Positions 1 to 14,000 of a stretch of DNA of 64,000 nucleotides are shown piece by piece (position 1 is the first letter of the stretch; each line of letters begins with the position of its first letter). The notes below the pieces were generated by a model. It did no database searches. It saw only the letters and a program-made list of their open reading frames with translations, and was not told the origin of the DNA. Both the position numbers and the translations under genes were made by a program. The stretch comes from Liolophura sinensis. Its lineage: Eukaryota > Mollusca > Polyplacophora > Chitonida > Chitonidae. Where the stretch lies: positions 28,568,402 through 28,632,401 of the forward strand of contig NC_088301.1 of the NCBI RefSeq assembly GCF_032854445.1, given 5' to 3'.

Positions 1-2965
1 TATTTTGTGACGAGAAGTCCAATGGTGCAAATCCCGTTGCTCTCCGACCAATACTTTTGGCTGTAGCGACAATTGAATGATCATTGATGTCATAGTCACG
101 TGCCCAGCAACGGCTCTTAATCCATGGAAACCAGGGAAATTTGCAATTTTTTAAACAGCTGCCGATGCCTGGCCCAATTCCGCATCTTTTGGCACCTTAT
201 TGATGTGGGTCAGTGTTCAAGTGTACTTTTTACAGCAGACTGTATCAAGTACCTTGTGTTTTTTATGTACAAATGGTGTGGTTTTTCTACACGTAGATAA
301 AGACATTGACATTGTCTTGGACTTAGAAGTAAGATAATTGCTGAGTGAGTTAAATGGGCTTAGCCCAAAGATTTGACGTCTTCTGGGCTAGCGAAGGGCA
401 CATAACTTATAGTCAAAAGTTGAATATAGTAATGACCAGTCGCGATGGTACATAGTACAGTGTAGCCGATTTCAATTAACAAAAAGACCAGGCAAAAATG
501 CAAAAGTGGAAAAACCGTTCCAGTGCTGCTGGTAAGAGACTAATCCGACGTATTTTGTGACGAGAAATCCAATGGTGCAAATCCCGTTGCTCTCCGACCA
601 AAACTTCTGGCTGTAGCGACAATTGAATGATCATTGATGTCATAGTCACGTGCCCAGCAACGGCTCTTACTCCATGGAAACCAGGGAAATATGCAATTTT
701 TTAACAGCTGCCGATGCCTGGCCCAATTCCGCATCTTTTAGAACCTTATAGATGTAGGTCAGTGATCAGTTGTACTTTTTACAGCAGACTGTATCTAGTA
801 CATTGTGTTTTATATATACGAATGGTGTGGTTTTTCTACACGTAGATAAAGACATTGAGATTGTCTTGGACTTAGAAGTAAGACAATTGCTGAGTGAGTT
901 AAATGGGCTTAGCCCAAAGATTTGACGTCTTCTGGGCTAGCGAAGGGCACATAACTTATAGTCAAAAGTTGAATATAGTAATGACCAGTCGCGATGGTAC
1001 ATAGTACAGTGTAGCCGATTTCAATTAACAAAAAGACCAGGCAAAAATGCAAAAGTGGAAAAACCGTTCCAGTGCTGCTGGTAAAAAACTAATCCGACGT
1101 ATTTTGTGACGAGAAATCCAATGGTGCAAATCCCGTTGCTCTCCGACCAATACTTTTGGCTGTAGCGACAATTGAATGATCATTGATGTCATAGTCACGT
1201 GCCAAACAACGGCTCTTAATCCATGGAAACCAGGGAAATTTGCAATTTTTTAAACAGCTGCCGATGCCTGGCCCAATTCCGCATCTTTTGGCACCTTACT
1301 TATGTGGGTCAGTGTTCAAGTGTACTTTTTACAGCAGACTGTATCAAGTACCTTGTGTTTTTTATGTACAAATGGTGTGGTTTTTCTACACGTAGATAAA
1401 GACATTGAGATTGTCTTGGACTTAGAAGTAAGACAATTGCTGAGTGAGTTAAATGGGCTTAGCCCAAAGACTTGACGTCTTCTGGGCTAGCGAAGGGCAC
1501 ATAACTTATAGTCAAAAGTTGAATATAGTAATGACCAGTCGCGATGGTACATAGTACAGTGTAGCCGATTTAAATTAACAAAAAGACCAGGCAAAAATGC
1601 AAAAGTGGAAAAACCGTTCCAGTGCTGCTGGTAAAAGGCTAATCCGACGTATTTTGTCACGAGAAATCCAATGGTGCAAATCGCGTTGCTCTCCGACCAA
1701 AACTTCTGGCTGTAGCGACAATTGAATGATCATTGATGTCATAGTCACGTGCCCAACAACGGCTCTTACTCCATGGAAACCAGGGAAATTTGCAATTTTT
1801 TAAACAGCTGCCGATGCCTGGCCCAATTCCGCATCTTTTGGCACCTTATTGATGTGGGACAGTGTTCAAGTGTACTTTTTACAGCAGACTGTATCAAGTA
1901 CATTGTGTTTTTTATGTACAAATGGTGTGTTTTTTCTACACGTAGATAAAGACATTGAGATTGTCTTGGACTTAGAAGTAAGACAATTGCTGGGTGAGTT
2001 AAATGGGCTTAGCCCAAAGATTTGACGTCTTCTGGGCTACCGAAGGGCACATAACTTATAGTCAAAAGTTGAATATAGAAATGACCAGTCGCGATGGTAC
2101 ATAGTACAGTGTAGCCGATTTCAATTAACAAAAAGACCAGCCAAAAATGCAAAAGAGGAAATACCGTTCCAGTGCTGCTGGTAGAGGCTAATCCGACGTA
2201 TTTTGTGACGAGAAATCCAATGGTGCAAACCGCGTTGCCCTCCGACCAATACTTTTGGCTGTAGCGACAATTGAATGATCATTGATGTCATAGTCAAGTG
2301 CCCAGCAACGGCTCTTACTCCATGGAAACCAGGGAAATTTGCAATTTTTTAAGAAGCTGCCGATGCCTGGCCCAATTCCGCATCTTTTGGCACCTTATTT
2401 ATGTGGGTCAGTGTTTAAGTGTACTTTTTACAGCAGACTGTATCAAGTACCTTGTGTTTTTTATGTACAAATGGTGTGGTTTTTCTACACGTAGATAAAG
2501 ACATTGAGATTGTCTTGGACTTAGAAGTAAGACAATTGCTGGGTGAGTTAAATAGGTTTAGCCCAAAGATTTGACGTCTTCTGGGCTACCGAAGGGCACA
2601 TAATTTATAGTCAAAAGTTAAATATAGTAATGGCCAGTCGAGATGGTACATAGTACAGTGTATCCGATTTCATATTAACAAAAAGACCAGGCAAAAATGC
2701 AAAAGAGGAAAAACTGTTCCAGGTCTGCTGGTAAGAGGCTAATCCGACGTATTTTGTGACGAGAAATCGAATGGTGCAAATCGCGTTGCTCTCCGACCAA
2801 TACTTTTGGCTGTAGCCGCAATTGAATGATCATTGATGTCATAGTCACGTGCCCAGCAGCGGCTCTTAATCCATGAAAACCAGGGAAATTTGCAATTTTT
2901 TAAACAGCTGCCGATGCCTGGCCCAATTCCGCATATTTTGGCACCTTATTGATGTGGGTCAGTGT
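1..2965 (+). repeat. Higher-order repeat, copy 1 (6-monomer unit of 3,296 bp, left copy)
   Basis: Bases 1 to about 2,965 repeat at a constant offset of 3,296 bases in copy 2. I saw no difference in the rows I compared by eye, whereas neighbouring monomers inside the unit differ at many sites. The correspondence stops near 2,966, where copy 1 has TTTAAG and copy 2 has TTCAAG. A constant offset of six monomers indicates a recent duplication of a whole block, by unequal exchange or a replication-based event, and not slow monomer-by-monomer homogenisation. An assembly duplication cannot be excluded from sequence alone. Confidence 0.9.
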
Positions 2966-3296
2966 TTAAGTGTACTTTTTACAGCAGACTGTATCAAGTA
3001 CCTTGTGTTTTTTATGTACAAATGGTGTGGTTTTTCTACACGTAGATAAAGACATTGAGATTGTCTTGGACTTAGAAGTAAGACAATTGCTGGGTGAGTT
3101 AAATGGGCTTCAGATTTGACGTCTTCTGGTCTAGCGAAGGGCACATAACTTATAGTCAAAAGTTGAATATAGTAATGACCAGTCGCGATGGTACATAGTA
3201 CAGTGTATCCGATTTCAAATTAACAAAAAGACCAGGCAAACATGCAAATAAGTGGAAAAACCGTTCCAGTGCTGCTGGTAAGAGGCTAATCCGACG

Positions 3297-6261
3297 TATT
3301 TTGTGACGAGAAGTCCAATGGTGCAAATCCCGTTGCTCTCCGACCAATACTTTTGGCTGTAGCGACAATTGAATGATCATTGATGTCATAGTCACGTGCC
3401 CAGCAACGGCTCTTAATCCATGGAAACCAGGGAAATTTGCAATTTTTTAAACAGCTGCCGATGCCTGGCCCAATTCCGCATCTTTTGGCACCTTATTGAT
3501 GTGGGTCAGTGTTCAAGTGTACTTTTTACAGCAGACTGTATCAAGTACCTTGTGTTTTTTATGTACAAATGGTGTGGTTTTTCTACACGTAGATAAAGAC
3601 ATTGACATTGTCTTGGACTTAGAAGTAAGATAATTGCTGAGTGAGTTAAATGGGCTTAGCCCAAAGATTTGACGTCTTCTGGGCTAGCGAAGGGCACATA
3701 ACTTATAGTCAAAAGTTGAATATAGTAATGACCAGTCGCGATGGTACATAGTACAGTGTAGCCGATTTCAATTAACAAAAAGACCAGGCAAAAATGCAAA
3801 AGTGGAAAAACCGTTCCAGTGCTGCTGGTAAGAGACTAATCCGACGTATTTTGTGACGAGAAATCCAATGGTGCAAATCCCGTTGCTCTCCGACCAAAAC
3901 TTCTGGCTGTAGCGACAATTGAATGATCATTGATGTCATAGTCACGTGCCCAGCAACGGCTCTTACTCCATGGAAACCAGGGAAATATGCAATTTTTTAA
4001 CAGCTGCCGATGCCTGGCCCAATTCCGCATCTTTTAGAACCTTATAGATGTAGGTCAGTGATCAGTTGTACTTTTTACAGCAGACTGTATCTAGTACATT
4101 GTGTTTTATATATACGAATGGTGTGGTTTTTCTACACGTAGATAAAGACATTGAGATTGTCTTGGACTTAGAAGTAAGACAATTGCTGAGTGAGTTAAAT
4201 GGGCTTAGCCCAAAGATTTGACGTCTTCTGGGCTAGCGAAGGGCACATAACTTATAGTCAAAAGTTGAATATAGTAATGACCAGTCGCGATGGTACATAG
4301 TACAGTGTAGCCGATTTCAATTAACAAAAAGACCAGGCAAAAATGCAAAAGTGGAAAAACCGTTCCAGTGCTGCTGGTAAAAAACTAATCCGACGTATTT
4401 TGTGACGAGAAATCCAATGGTGCAAATCCCGTTGCTCTCCGACCAATACTTTTGGCTGTAGCGACAATTGAATGATCATTGATGTCATAGTCACGTGCCA
4501 AACAACGGCTCTTAATCCATGGAAACCAGGGAAATTTGCAATTTTTTAAACAGCTGCCGATGCCTGGCCCAATTCCGCATCTTTTGGCACCTTACTTATG
4601 TGGGTCAGTGTTCAAGTGTACTTTTTACAGCAGACTGTATCAAGTACCTTGTGTTTTTTATGTACAAATGGTGTGGTTTTTCTACACGTAGATAAAGACA
4701 TTGAGATTGTCTTGGACTTAGAAGTAAGACAATTGCTGAGTGAGTTAAATGGGCTTAGCCCAAAGACTTGACGTCTTCTGGGCTAGCGAAGGGCACATAA
4801 CTTATAGTCAAAAGTTGAATATAGTAATGACCAGTCGCGATGGTACATAGTACAGTGTAGCCGATTTAAATTAACAAAAAGACCAGGCAAAAATGCAAAA
4901 GTGGAAAAACCGTTCCAGTGCTGCTGGTAAAAGGCTAATCCGACGTATTTTGTCACGAGAAATCCAATGGTGCAAATCGCGTTGCTCTCCGACCAAAACT
5001 TCTGGCTGTAGCGACAATTGAATGATCATTGATGTCATAGTCACGTGCCCAACAACGGCTCTTACTCCATGGAAACCAGGGAAATTTGCAATTTTTTAAA
5101 CAGCTGCCGATGCCTGGCCCAATTCCGCATCTTTTGGCACCTTATTGATGTGGGACAGTGTTCAAGTGTACTTTTTACAGCAGACTGTATCAAGTACATT
5201 GTGTTTTTTATGTACAAATGGTGTGTTTTTTCTACACGTAGATAAAGACATTGAGATTGTCTTGGACTTAGAAGTAAGACAATTGCTGGGTGAGTTAAAT
5301 GGGCTTAGCCCAAAGATTTGACGTCTTCTGGGCTACCGAAGGGCACATAACTTATAGTCAAAAGTTGAATATAGAAATGACCAGTCGCGATGGTACATAG
5401 TACAGTGTAGCCGATTTCAATTAACAAAAAGACCAGCCAAAAATGCAAAAGAGGAAATACCGTTCCAGTGCTGCTGGTAGAGGCTAATCCGACGTATTTT
5501 GTGACGAGAAATCCAATGGTGCAAACCGCGTTGCCCTCCGACCAATACTTTTGGCTGTAGCGACAATTGAATGATCATTGATGTCATAGTCAAGTGCCCA
5601 GCAACGGCTCTTACTCCATGGAAACCAGGGAAATTTGCAATTTTTTAAGAAGCTGCCGATGCCTGGCCCAATTCCGCATCTTTTGGCACCTTATTTATGT
5701 GGGTCAGTGTTTAAGTGTACTTTTTACAGCAGACTGTATCAAGTACCTTGTGTTTTTTATGTACAAATGGTGTGGTTTTTCTACACGTAGATAAAGACAT
5801 TGAGATTGTCTTGGACTTAGAAGTAAGACAATTGCTGGGTGAGTTAAATAGGTTTAGCCCAAAGATTTGACGTCTTCTGGGCTACCGAAGGGCACATAAT
5901 TTATAGTCAAAAGTTAAATATAGTAATGGCCAGTCGAGATGGTACATAGTACAGTGTATCCGATTTCATATTAACAAAAAGACCAGGCAAAAATGCAAAA
6001 GAGGAAAAACTGTTCCAGGTCTGCTGGTAAGAGGCTAATCCGACGTATTTTGTGACGAGAAATCGAATGGTGCAAATCGCGTTGCTCTCCGACCAATACT
6101 TTTGGCTGTAGCCGCAATTGAATGATCATTGATGTCATAGTCACGTGCCCAGCAGCGGCTCTTAATCCATGAAAACCAGGGAAATTTGCAATTTTTTAAA
6201 CAGCTGCCGATGCCTGGCCCAATTCCGCATATTTTGGCACCTTATTGATGTGGGTCAGTGT
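3297..6261 (+). repeat. Higher-order repeat, copy 2
   Basis: This is the second copy of the 3,296-bp unit, starting at the same monomer phase as base 1. It carries the same rare variants in the same order: TAGATGTAGG, then GTGCCAAACAACGG, then TTTTGTCACGAG, then GGACAGTGTTCAAG. After about 6,262 it leaves copy 1 and continues into monomers carrying a GCCTA insertion near 6,297. Bases about 2,952-5,619 also match copy 3 at a constant offset of 14,851. Confidence 0.9.
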
Positions 6262-7230
6262 TCAAGTGTACTTTTTACAGCAGACTGTATCAAGTAGCCT
6301 ACCTTGTGATTTTTATGTACAAATGGTTTGGTTTTTCTACACGTAGATAAAGACATTGAGATTGTCTTGGACTTAGAAGTAAGACAATTGCTGGGTGAGT
6401 TAAATAGGCTTAGCCCAAAGATTTGACGTCTTCTGGGCTACCGAAGGGCACATAACTTATAGTCAAAACTTGAATATAGTAATGACTAGTCGCCATGGAA
6501 CATATTACAGTGTCTCCGATTTCAAATTAACAAAAAGACCAGGCAAAAATGCAAAAGCCGAAAAACTGTTCCAGTGCGGCTGGTAAGAGGCTAATCCGAC
6601 GTATTTTGTGACGAGAAATCGAATGGTGTAAACCGCGTTGCTCTCCGACCATTACTTTTGGCCGTAGCCACAATTAAATGATCATTGATGTCATAGTCAC
6701 GTGCCCAGCAACGGCTCTTACTCCATGGAAACCAGGGAAATTTGCAATTTTTTAACAGCTGCCGATGCCTGGCCCAATTCCGCATCTTTTAGAACCTTAT
6801 AGATGAGGGTCAGTGATCAGTTGTACTTTTTACAGCAGACTGTATCTAGTACATTGTTTTTTCTATGTACAAATGGTGTGGTTTTTCTACACGTAGATAA
6901 AGACATTGAGATTGTCTTGGACTTAGAAGTAAGGCAATTGCTGAGTGAGTTAAATGGGCTTAGCCCAAAGATTTGACGTCTTCTGGGCTACCGAAGGGCA
7001 CATAACTTATAGTCAAAAGTTGAATATAGTAATGACCAGTCGCGATGGTACATAGTACAGTGTATCCGATTTCAAATTAACAAAAAGACCAGGCAAAAAT
7101 GCAAAAGTGGAAAAACCGTTCCAGTGCTCCTGGTAAGAGGCTAATCCGACGTATTTTGTGACGAGATATCGAATGGTGCAAATCGCGTTGCTCTCCGACC
7201 AATACTTTTGACTGTAGCCACAATTGAATG
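6100..7230 (+). repeat. Second duplicated block, left copy (partner at 9,952-11,080)
   Basis: These two monomers share rare variants with 9,952-11,080 at an offset of about 3,852 bases (7 monomers). The shared marks are a 5-base GCCTA insertion (CAAGTAGCCTACCTTG near 6,297 and 10,149), ATGGTTTGGTTT, GTCGCCATGGAACATATTAC, a CCGAAAAACTG variant, and GAGATATCGAATGG with TTTTGACTGTAGCC. The copies differ at several sites, so this duplication looks older than the 3,296-bp one. Confidence 0.75.
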
Positions 7231-9951
7231 ATCATTGATGTCATAGTCACGTGCCCAGCAACGGCTCTTACTCCATGGAAACCAGGAAAATTTGCAATTT
7301 TTTAAACAGCTGCCGATGCCTGGCCCAATTCCGCATCTTTTGGCACCTTATTAATGTGGGTCAGTGTTCAAGTGTACTTTTTACAGCAGACTGTATCAAG
7401 TACCTTGTGATTTTTATGTACAAATGGTGTGGTTTTTCTACACGTAGATAAAGACATTGAGATTGTCTTGGACTTAGAAGTAAGACAATTGCTGGGTGAG
7501 TTAAATAGGCTTTGCCCAAAGATTTGACGTCTTCTGGGCTAGCGAAGGGCACATAACTTATAGTCAAAAGTTGAATATAGTAATGACCAGTCGCGATGGT
7601 ACATAGTACAGTGTAGCCGATTTCAATTAACAAAATGACCAGGCAAAAATGCAAAAGTGGAAAAACTGTTCCAGTGCTGCTGGTAAAAGGCTAATCCGAC
7701 GTATTTTGTGACGAAAAATCGAATGGTGCAAACCGCGTTGCTCTCCGACCATTACTTTTGGCTGTAGCCACAATTGAATGATCATTGATGTCATAATCAC
7801 GTGCCCAGCAACGGCTCTTACTCCATGGAAACCAGAGAAATTTGCAATTTTTTAACAGCTGCCGATGCTTGGCCCAATTCCGCATCTTTTAGAACCTTAT
7901 AGATGTGGGTCAGTGATCAGTTGTACCTTTTACAGCAGACTGTATCTAGTACATTGTGTTTTTGATGTAGGAATGGTGTGGTTTTTCTACACGTAGATAA
8001 AGACATTGAGATTGTCTTGGACTTAGAAGTAAGGCAATTGCTGAGTGAGTTAAATGGGCTTAGCCCAAAGATTTGACGTCTTCTGGGCTACCGAAGGGCA
8101 CATAACTTATAGTCAAAAGTTGAATATAGTAATGACCAGTCGCGATGGTACATAGTACAGTGTAGCCGATTTCAATTAACAAAAAGACCAGGCAAAAATG
8201 CAAAAGTGGAAAAACCGTTCCAGTGCTGCTGGTAAGAGGCTAATCCGACGTATTTTGTGACGAGAAATCCAATGGTGCAAACCGCGTTGCTCTCCGACCA
8301 TTACTTTTGGCTGTAGCGACAATTGAATGATCATTGATATCATAATCACGTGCCCAGCAACGGCTCTTACTCCATGGAAACCAGGGAAATTTGCAATTTT
8401 TTAACAGCTGCCGATGCCTGGCCCAATTCCGCATCTTTTAGAACCTTATAGATGTGGGTCAGTGATCAGTTGTACCTTTTACAGCAGACTGTATCTAGTA
8501 CATTGTGTTTTTGATGTAGGAATGGTGTGGTTTTTCTACACGTAGATAAAGACATTGAGATTGTCTTGGACTTAGAAGTAAGGCAATTGCTAAGTGAGTT
8601 AAATGGGCTTAGCCCAAAGATTTGACGTCTTCTGGGCTACCGAAGGGCACATAACTTATAGTCAAAAGTTGAATATAGTAATGACCAGTCGCGATGGTAC
8701 ATAGTACAGTGCAGCCGATTTCAATTAACAAAAAGACCAGGCAAAAATGCAAAAGTGGAAAAACCGTTCCAGTGCTGCTGGTAAGAGGCTAATCCGACGT
8801 ATTTTGTGACGAGAAATCCAATGGTGCAAACCGCGTTGCTCTCCGACCATTACTTTTGGCTGTAGCGACAATTGAATGATCATTGATATCATAATCACGT
8901 GCCCAGCAACGGCTCTTACTCCATGGAAACCAGGGAAATTTGCAATTTTTTAACAGCTGCCGATGCCTGGCCCAATTCCGCTTCTTTTAGAACCTTATAG
9001 ATGTGGGTCAGTGATCAGTTGTACCTTTTACAGCAGACTGTATCTAGTACATTGTGTTTTTTATGTAGGAATGGTGTGGTTTTTCTACACGTAGATAAAG
9101 ACATTGAGATTGTCTTGGACTTAGAAGTAAGGCAATTGCTGAGTGAGTTAAATGGGCTTAGCCAAAAGATTTGACGTCTTCTGGGCTACCGAAGGGCACA
9201 TAACTTATAGTCAAAAGTTGAATATAGTAATGACCAGTCGCGATGGTACATAGTACAGTGTAGCCGACTTCAATTAACAAAAAGACCAGGTAAAAATGCA
9301 AAAGTGGAAAAACCGTTCCAGTGCTGCTGGTAACAGGCTAATCCGACGTATTTTGTGACGAGAAATCGAATGGTGCAAACCGCGTTGCATTCCGACCATT
9401 ACTTTTGTCTGTAGCGACAATTGAATGATCATTGATGTCATAATCACGTGCCCAGCAACGGCTCTTACTCCATGGAAACGAGGGAAATATGCGATTTTTT
9501 AACAGCTGCCGATGCCTGGCCCAATTCCACATCTTTTAGAACCTTATAGATGTGGGTCAGTGATCAGTTGTACCTTTTACAGCAGACTGTATCTAGTACA
9601 TTGTGTTTTTTATGTACAAATGGTGTGGTTTTTCTACACGTAGATAAAGACATTGAGATTGTCTTGGACTTAGAAGTAAGACAATTGCTGAGTGAGTGAA
9701 ATGGGCTTAGCCCAAAGATTTGACGTCTTTTGGGCTAGCGAAGGGCACATAACTTATAATCAAAAGTTGAATATAGTAATGACCAGTCGCGATGGTACAT
9801 AGTACAGTGTAGCCGATTTCAATTAACAAAAAGACCAGGCAAAAATACAAAAGTGGAAAAACCGTTCCAGTGCTGCTGGTAAGAGGCTAATCCGACGTAT
9901 TTTGTGACGAGAAATACAATGGTGCAAATCGCGTTGCTCTCCGACCAATAC

Positions 9952-11080
9952 TTTTGGCTGTAGCCACAATTGAATGATCATTGATGTCATAGTCACGTGC
10001 CCAGCAGCGGCTCTTAATCCATGGAAACCAGGGAAATTTGCAATTTTTTAAACAGCTGCCGATGCCTGGCCCAATTCCGCATATTTTGGCACCTTATTGA
10101 TGTGGGTCAGTGTTCAAGTGTACTTTTTACAGCAGACTGTATCAAGTAGCCTACCTTGTGATTTTTATGTACAAATGGTTTGGTTTTTCTACACGTAGAT
10201 AAAGACATTGAGATTGTCTTGGACTTAGAAGTCAGACAATTGCTGGGTGAGTTAAGTAGGCTTAGCCCAAAGATTTGACGTCTTCTGGGCTACCGAAGGG
10301 CACATAACTTATAGTCAAAACTTGAATATAGTAATGACTAGTCGCCATGGAACATATTACAGTGTATCCGATTTCAAATTAACAAAAAGACCAGGCAAAA
10401 ATGCAAAAGCCGAAAAACTGTTCCAGTGCGGCTGGTAAGAGGCTAATCCGACGTATTTTCTGACGAGAAATCGAATGGTGTAAATCGCGTTGCTCTCCGA
10501 CCATTACTTTTGGCCGTAGCCACAATTAAATGATCATTGATGTCATAGTCACGTGCCCAGCAACGGCTCTTACTCCATGGAAACCAGGGAAGTTTGCAAT
10601 TTTTTAACAGCTGCCGATGCCTGGCCCAATTCCGCATCTTTTAGAACCTTATAGATGTGGGTCAGTGATCAGTTGTACTTTTTACAGCAGACTGTATCTA
10701 GTACATTGTGTTTTTTATGTACAAATGGTGTGGTTTTTCTACACGTAGATAAAGACATTGAGATTGTCTTGGACTTAGAAGTAAGGCAATTGCTGAGTGA
10801 GTTAAATGGGCTTAGCCCAAAGATTTGACGTCTTCTGGGCTACCGAAGGGCACATAACTTACAGTCAAAAGTTGAATATAGTAATGACCAGTCGCGATGG
10901 TACATAGTACAGTGTAGCCGATTTCAATTAACTAAAAGACCAGGCAAAAATGCAAAAGCGGAAAAACCGTTCCAGTGCTGCTGGTAAGAGGCTAATCCGA
11001 CGTATTTTGTGACGAGATATCGAATGGTGCAAATTGCGTTGCTCTCCGACCAATACTTTTGACTGTAGCCACAATTGAAT
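9952..11080 (+). repeat. Second duplicated block, right copy (partner at 6,100-7,230)
   Basis: This is the partner of 6,100-7,230. It carries the GCCTA insertion near 10,149 and the linked variants ATGGTTTGG and CATGGAACATATT. Differences include ATACAATGG near the left edge, GTCAGACAATTG near 10,232 and CAGTGTAGCC near 10,911. The right limit is where GAGATATCGAATGG and TTTTGACTGTAGCC are followed by ordinary monomer sequence. Confidence 0.75.
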
Positions 11081-14000
11081 GATCATTCATGTCATAGTCA
11101 CGTGCCCAGCAACGGCTCTTACTCCATGGAAACCAGGGAAATTTGCAATTTTTTAAACAGCTGCCGATGCCTGGCCCAATTCCGCATCTTTTAGAACCTT
11201 ATAGATGTGGGTCAGTGTTCAAGTGTACTTTTTACAGCAGACTGTATCAAGTACCTTGTGTTTTTTATGTACAAATGGTGTGGTTTTTCTACACGTAGAT
11301 AAAGACATTGAGATTGTCTTGGACTTAGAAGTAAGACAATTGCTGGGTGAGTTAAATGGGCTTAGCCCAAAGATTTGACGTCTTCTGGGCTACCGAAGGG
11401 CACATAACTTATAGTCAAAAGTTGAATATAGTAATGACCAGTCGCGATGGTACATAGTACAGTGTAGCCGATTTCAATTAACAAAAGGACCAGGCAAAAA
11501 TGCAAAAGTGGAAAAACCGTTCCAGTGCTGCTGGTAAGAGGCTAATCCGACGTATTTTGTGACGAGAAATACAATGGTGCAAATCGCGTTGCTCTCCGAC
11601 CAATACTTTTGGCTGTAGCCACAATTGAATGATCATTGATGTCATAGTCACGTGCCCAGCAACGGCTCTTACTCCATGGAAACCAGGGAAATTTGCAATT
11701 TTTTAACAAGCTGCCGATGCCTGGCCCAATTCCGCATCTTTTGGCACCTTATTTATGTGGGTCAGTGTTTAAGTGTACTTTTTACAGCAGACTGTATCAA
11801 GTACCTTGTGTTTTTTATGTACAAATGGTGTGGTTTTTCTACACGTAGATAAAGACATTGAGATTGTCTTCGACTTAGAAGTAAGACAATTGCTGGGTGA
11901 GTTAAATAGGTTTAGCCCAAAGATTTGACGTCTTCTGGGCTACCGAAGGGCACATAATTTATAGTCAAAAGTTAAATATAGTAATGGCCAGTCGAGATGG
12001 TACATAGTACAGTGTAGCCGATTTCAAATTAACAAAATGACCAGGCAAAAATGCAAAAGAGGAAAAACTGTTCCAGGTCTGCTGGTAAGAGGCTAATCCG
12101 ACGTATTTTGTGACGAGAAATCGAATGGTGCAAATCGCGTTGCTCTCCGACCATTACTTTTGGCTGTAGCGACAATTGAATGATCATTGATGTCATAGTC
12201 ACGTGCCCAGCAACGGCTCTTACTCCATGGAAACCAGGGAAATATGCAATTTTTTAACAGCTGCCGATGCCTGGCCCAATTCCACATCTTTTAGAACCTT
12301 ATAGATGTGGGTCAGTGTTCAAGTGTACTTTCTACAGCAGACTGTATCTAGTACCTTGTGTTTTTTATGTACGAATGGTGTGGTTTTTCTACACGTAGAT
12401 AAAGACATTGAGATTGTCTTGGACTTAGAAGTAAGACAATTGCTGGGTGAGTTAAATGGGCTTAGCCCAAAGATTTGACGTCTTCTGGGCTACCGAAGGG
12501 CACATAACTTATAGTCAAAAGTTGAATATAGTAATGACCAGTCGCGATGGTACATAGTACAGTGTAGCCGATTTCAATTAACAAAAGGACCAGGCAAAAA
12601 TGCAAAAGTGGAAAAACCGTTCCAGTGCCGCCGGTAAGAGGCTAATCCGACGTATTTTGTGACGAGAAATACAATGGTGCAAACCGCGTTGCTCTCCGAC
12701 CAATACTTTTGGCTGTAGCGACAATTGAATAATCATTGATGTCATAATCACGTGCCCAGCAACGGCTCTTACTCCATGGAAACCAAGGAAATTTGCAATT
12801 TTTTAAACAGCTGCCGATGCCTGGCCCAATTCCGCATCTTTTGGCACCTTATTTATGTGGGTCAGTGTTTAAGTGTACTTTTTACAGCAGACTGTATCAA
12901 GTACCTTGTGTTTTTTATGTACAAATGGTGTGGTTTTTCTACACGTAGATAAAGACATTGAGATTGTCTTGGACTTAGAAGTAAGACAATTGCTGGGTGA
13001 GTTAAATGGGCTTAGCCCAAAGATTTGACGTCTTCTGGGCTACCGAAGGGCACATAACTTATAGTCAAAAGTTGAATATAGAAATGACCAGTCGCGATGG
13101 TACATAGTACGGTGTAGCCGATTTCAATTAACAAAAAGACCAGGCAAAAATGCAAAAGTGGAAAAACCGTTCTAGTGCTGCTGGTAAGAGGCTAATCCGA
13201 CGTATTTTGTGACGAAAAATCGAATGGTGCAAACCGCGTTGCTCTCCGACCAATACTTTTGGCTGTAGCGACAATTGAATGATCATTGATGTCATAATCA
13301 CGTGCCCAACAACGGCTCTTACTCCATGGAAACCAGGGAAATATGCAATTTTCTAACAGCTGCCGATGCCTGGCCCAGTTCCGCATCTTTTAGAACCTTA
13401 TAGATGTGGGTCAGTGATCAGTTGTACTTTTTACAGCAGACTGTATCTAGTACATTGTGTTTTTTATGTAGGAATGGTGTGGTTTTTCTACACGTAGATA
13501 AAAGACATTGAGATTGTCTTGGACTTAGAAGTAAGGCAATTGCTAAGTGAGTTAAATGGGCTTAGCCCAAAGATTTGACGTCTTCTGGGCTACCGAAGGG
13601 CACATAACTTATATTCAAAAGTCGAATATAGTAATGACCAGTCGCGATGGTACATAGTACAGTGTAGCCGATTTCAATTAACAAAAAGACCAGGCAAAAA
13701 TGCAAAAGTGGAAAAACCGTTCCAGTGCTGCTGGTAAGAGGCTAAACCGACGTATTTTGTGACGAGATATCGAATGGTGCAAACCGCGTTGCTCTCCGAC
13801 CATTACTTTTGTCTGTAGCCACAATTGAATGATCATTGATGTCATAGTCACGTGCCCAGCAACGGCTCTTACTCCATGGAAACCAGGGAAATTTGCAATT
13901 TTTTAAACAGCTGCCGATGCCTGGCCCAATTCCGCATCTTTTAGAACCTTATAGATGTGGGTCAGTGTTCAAGTGTACTTTTTACAGCAGACTGTATTAA

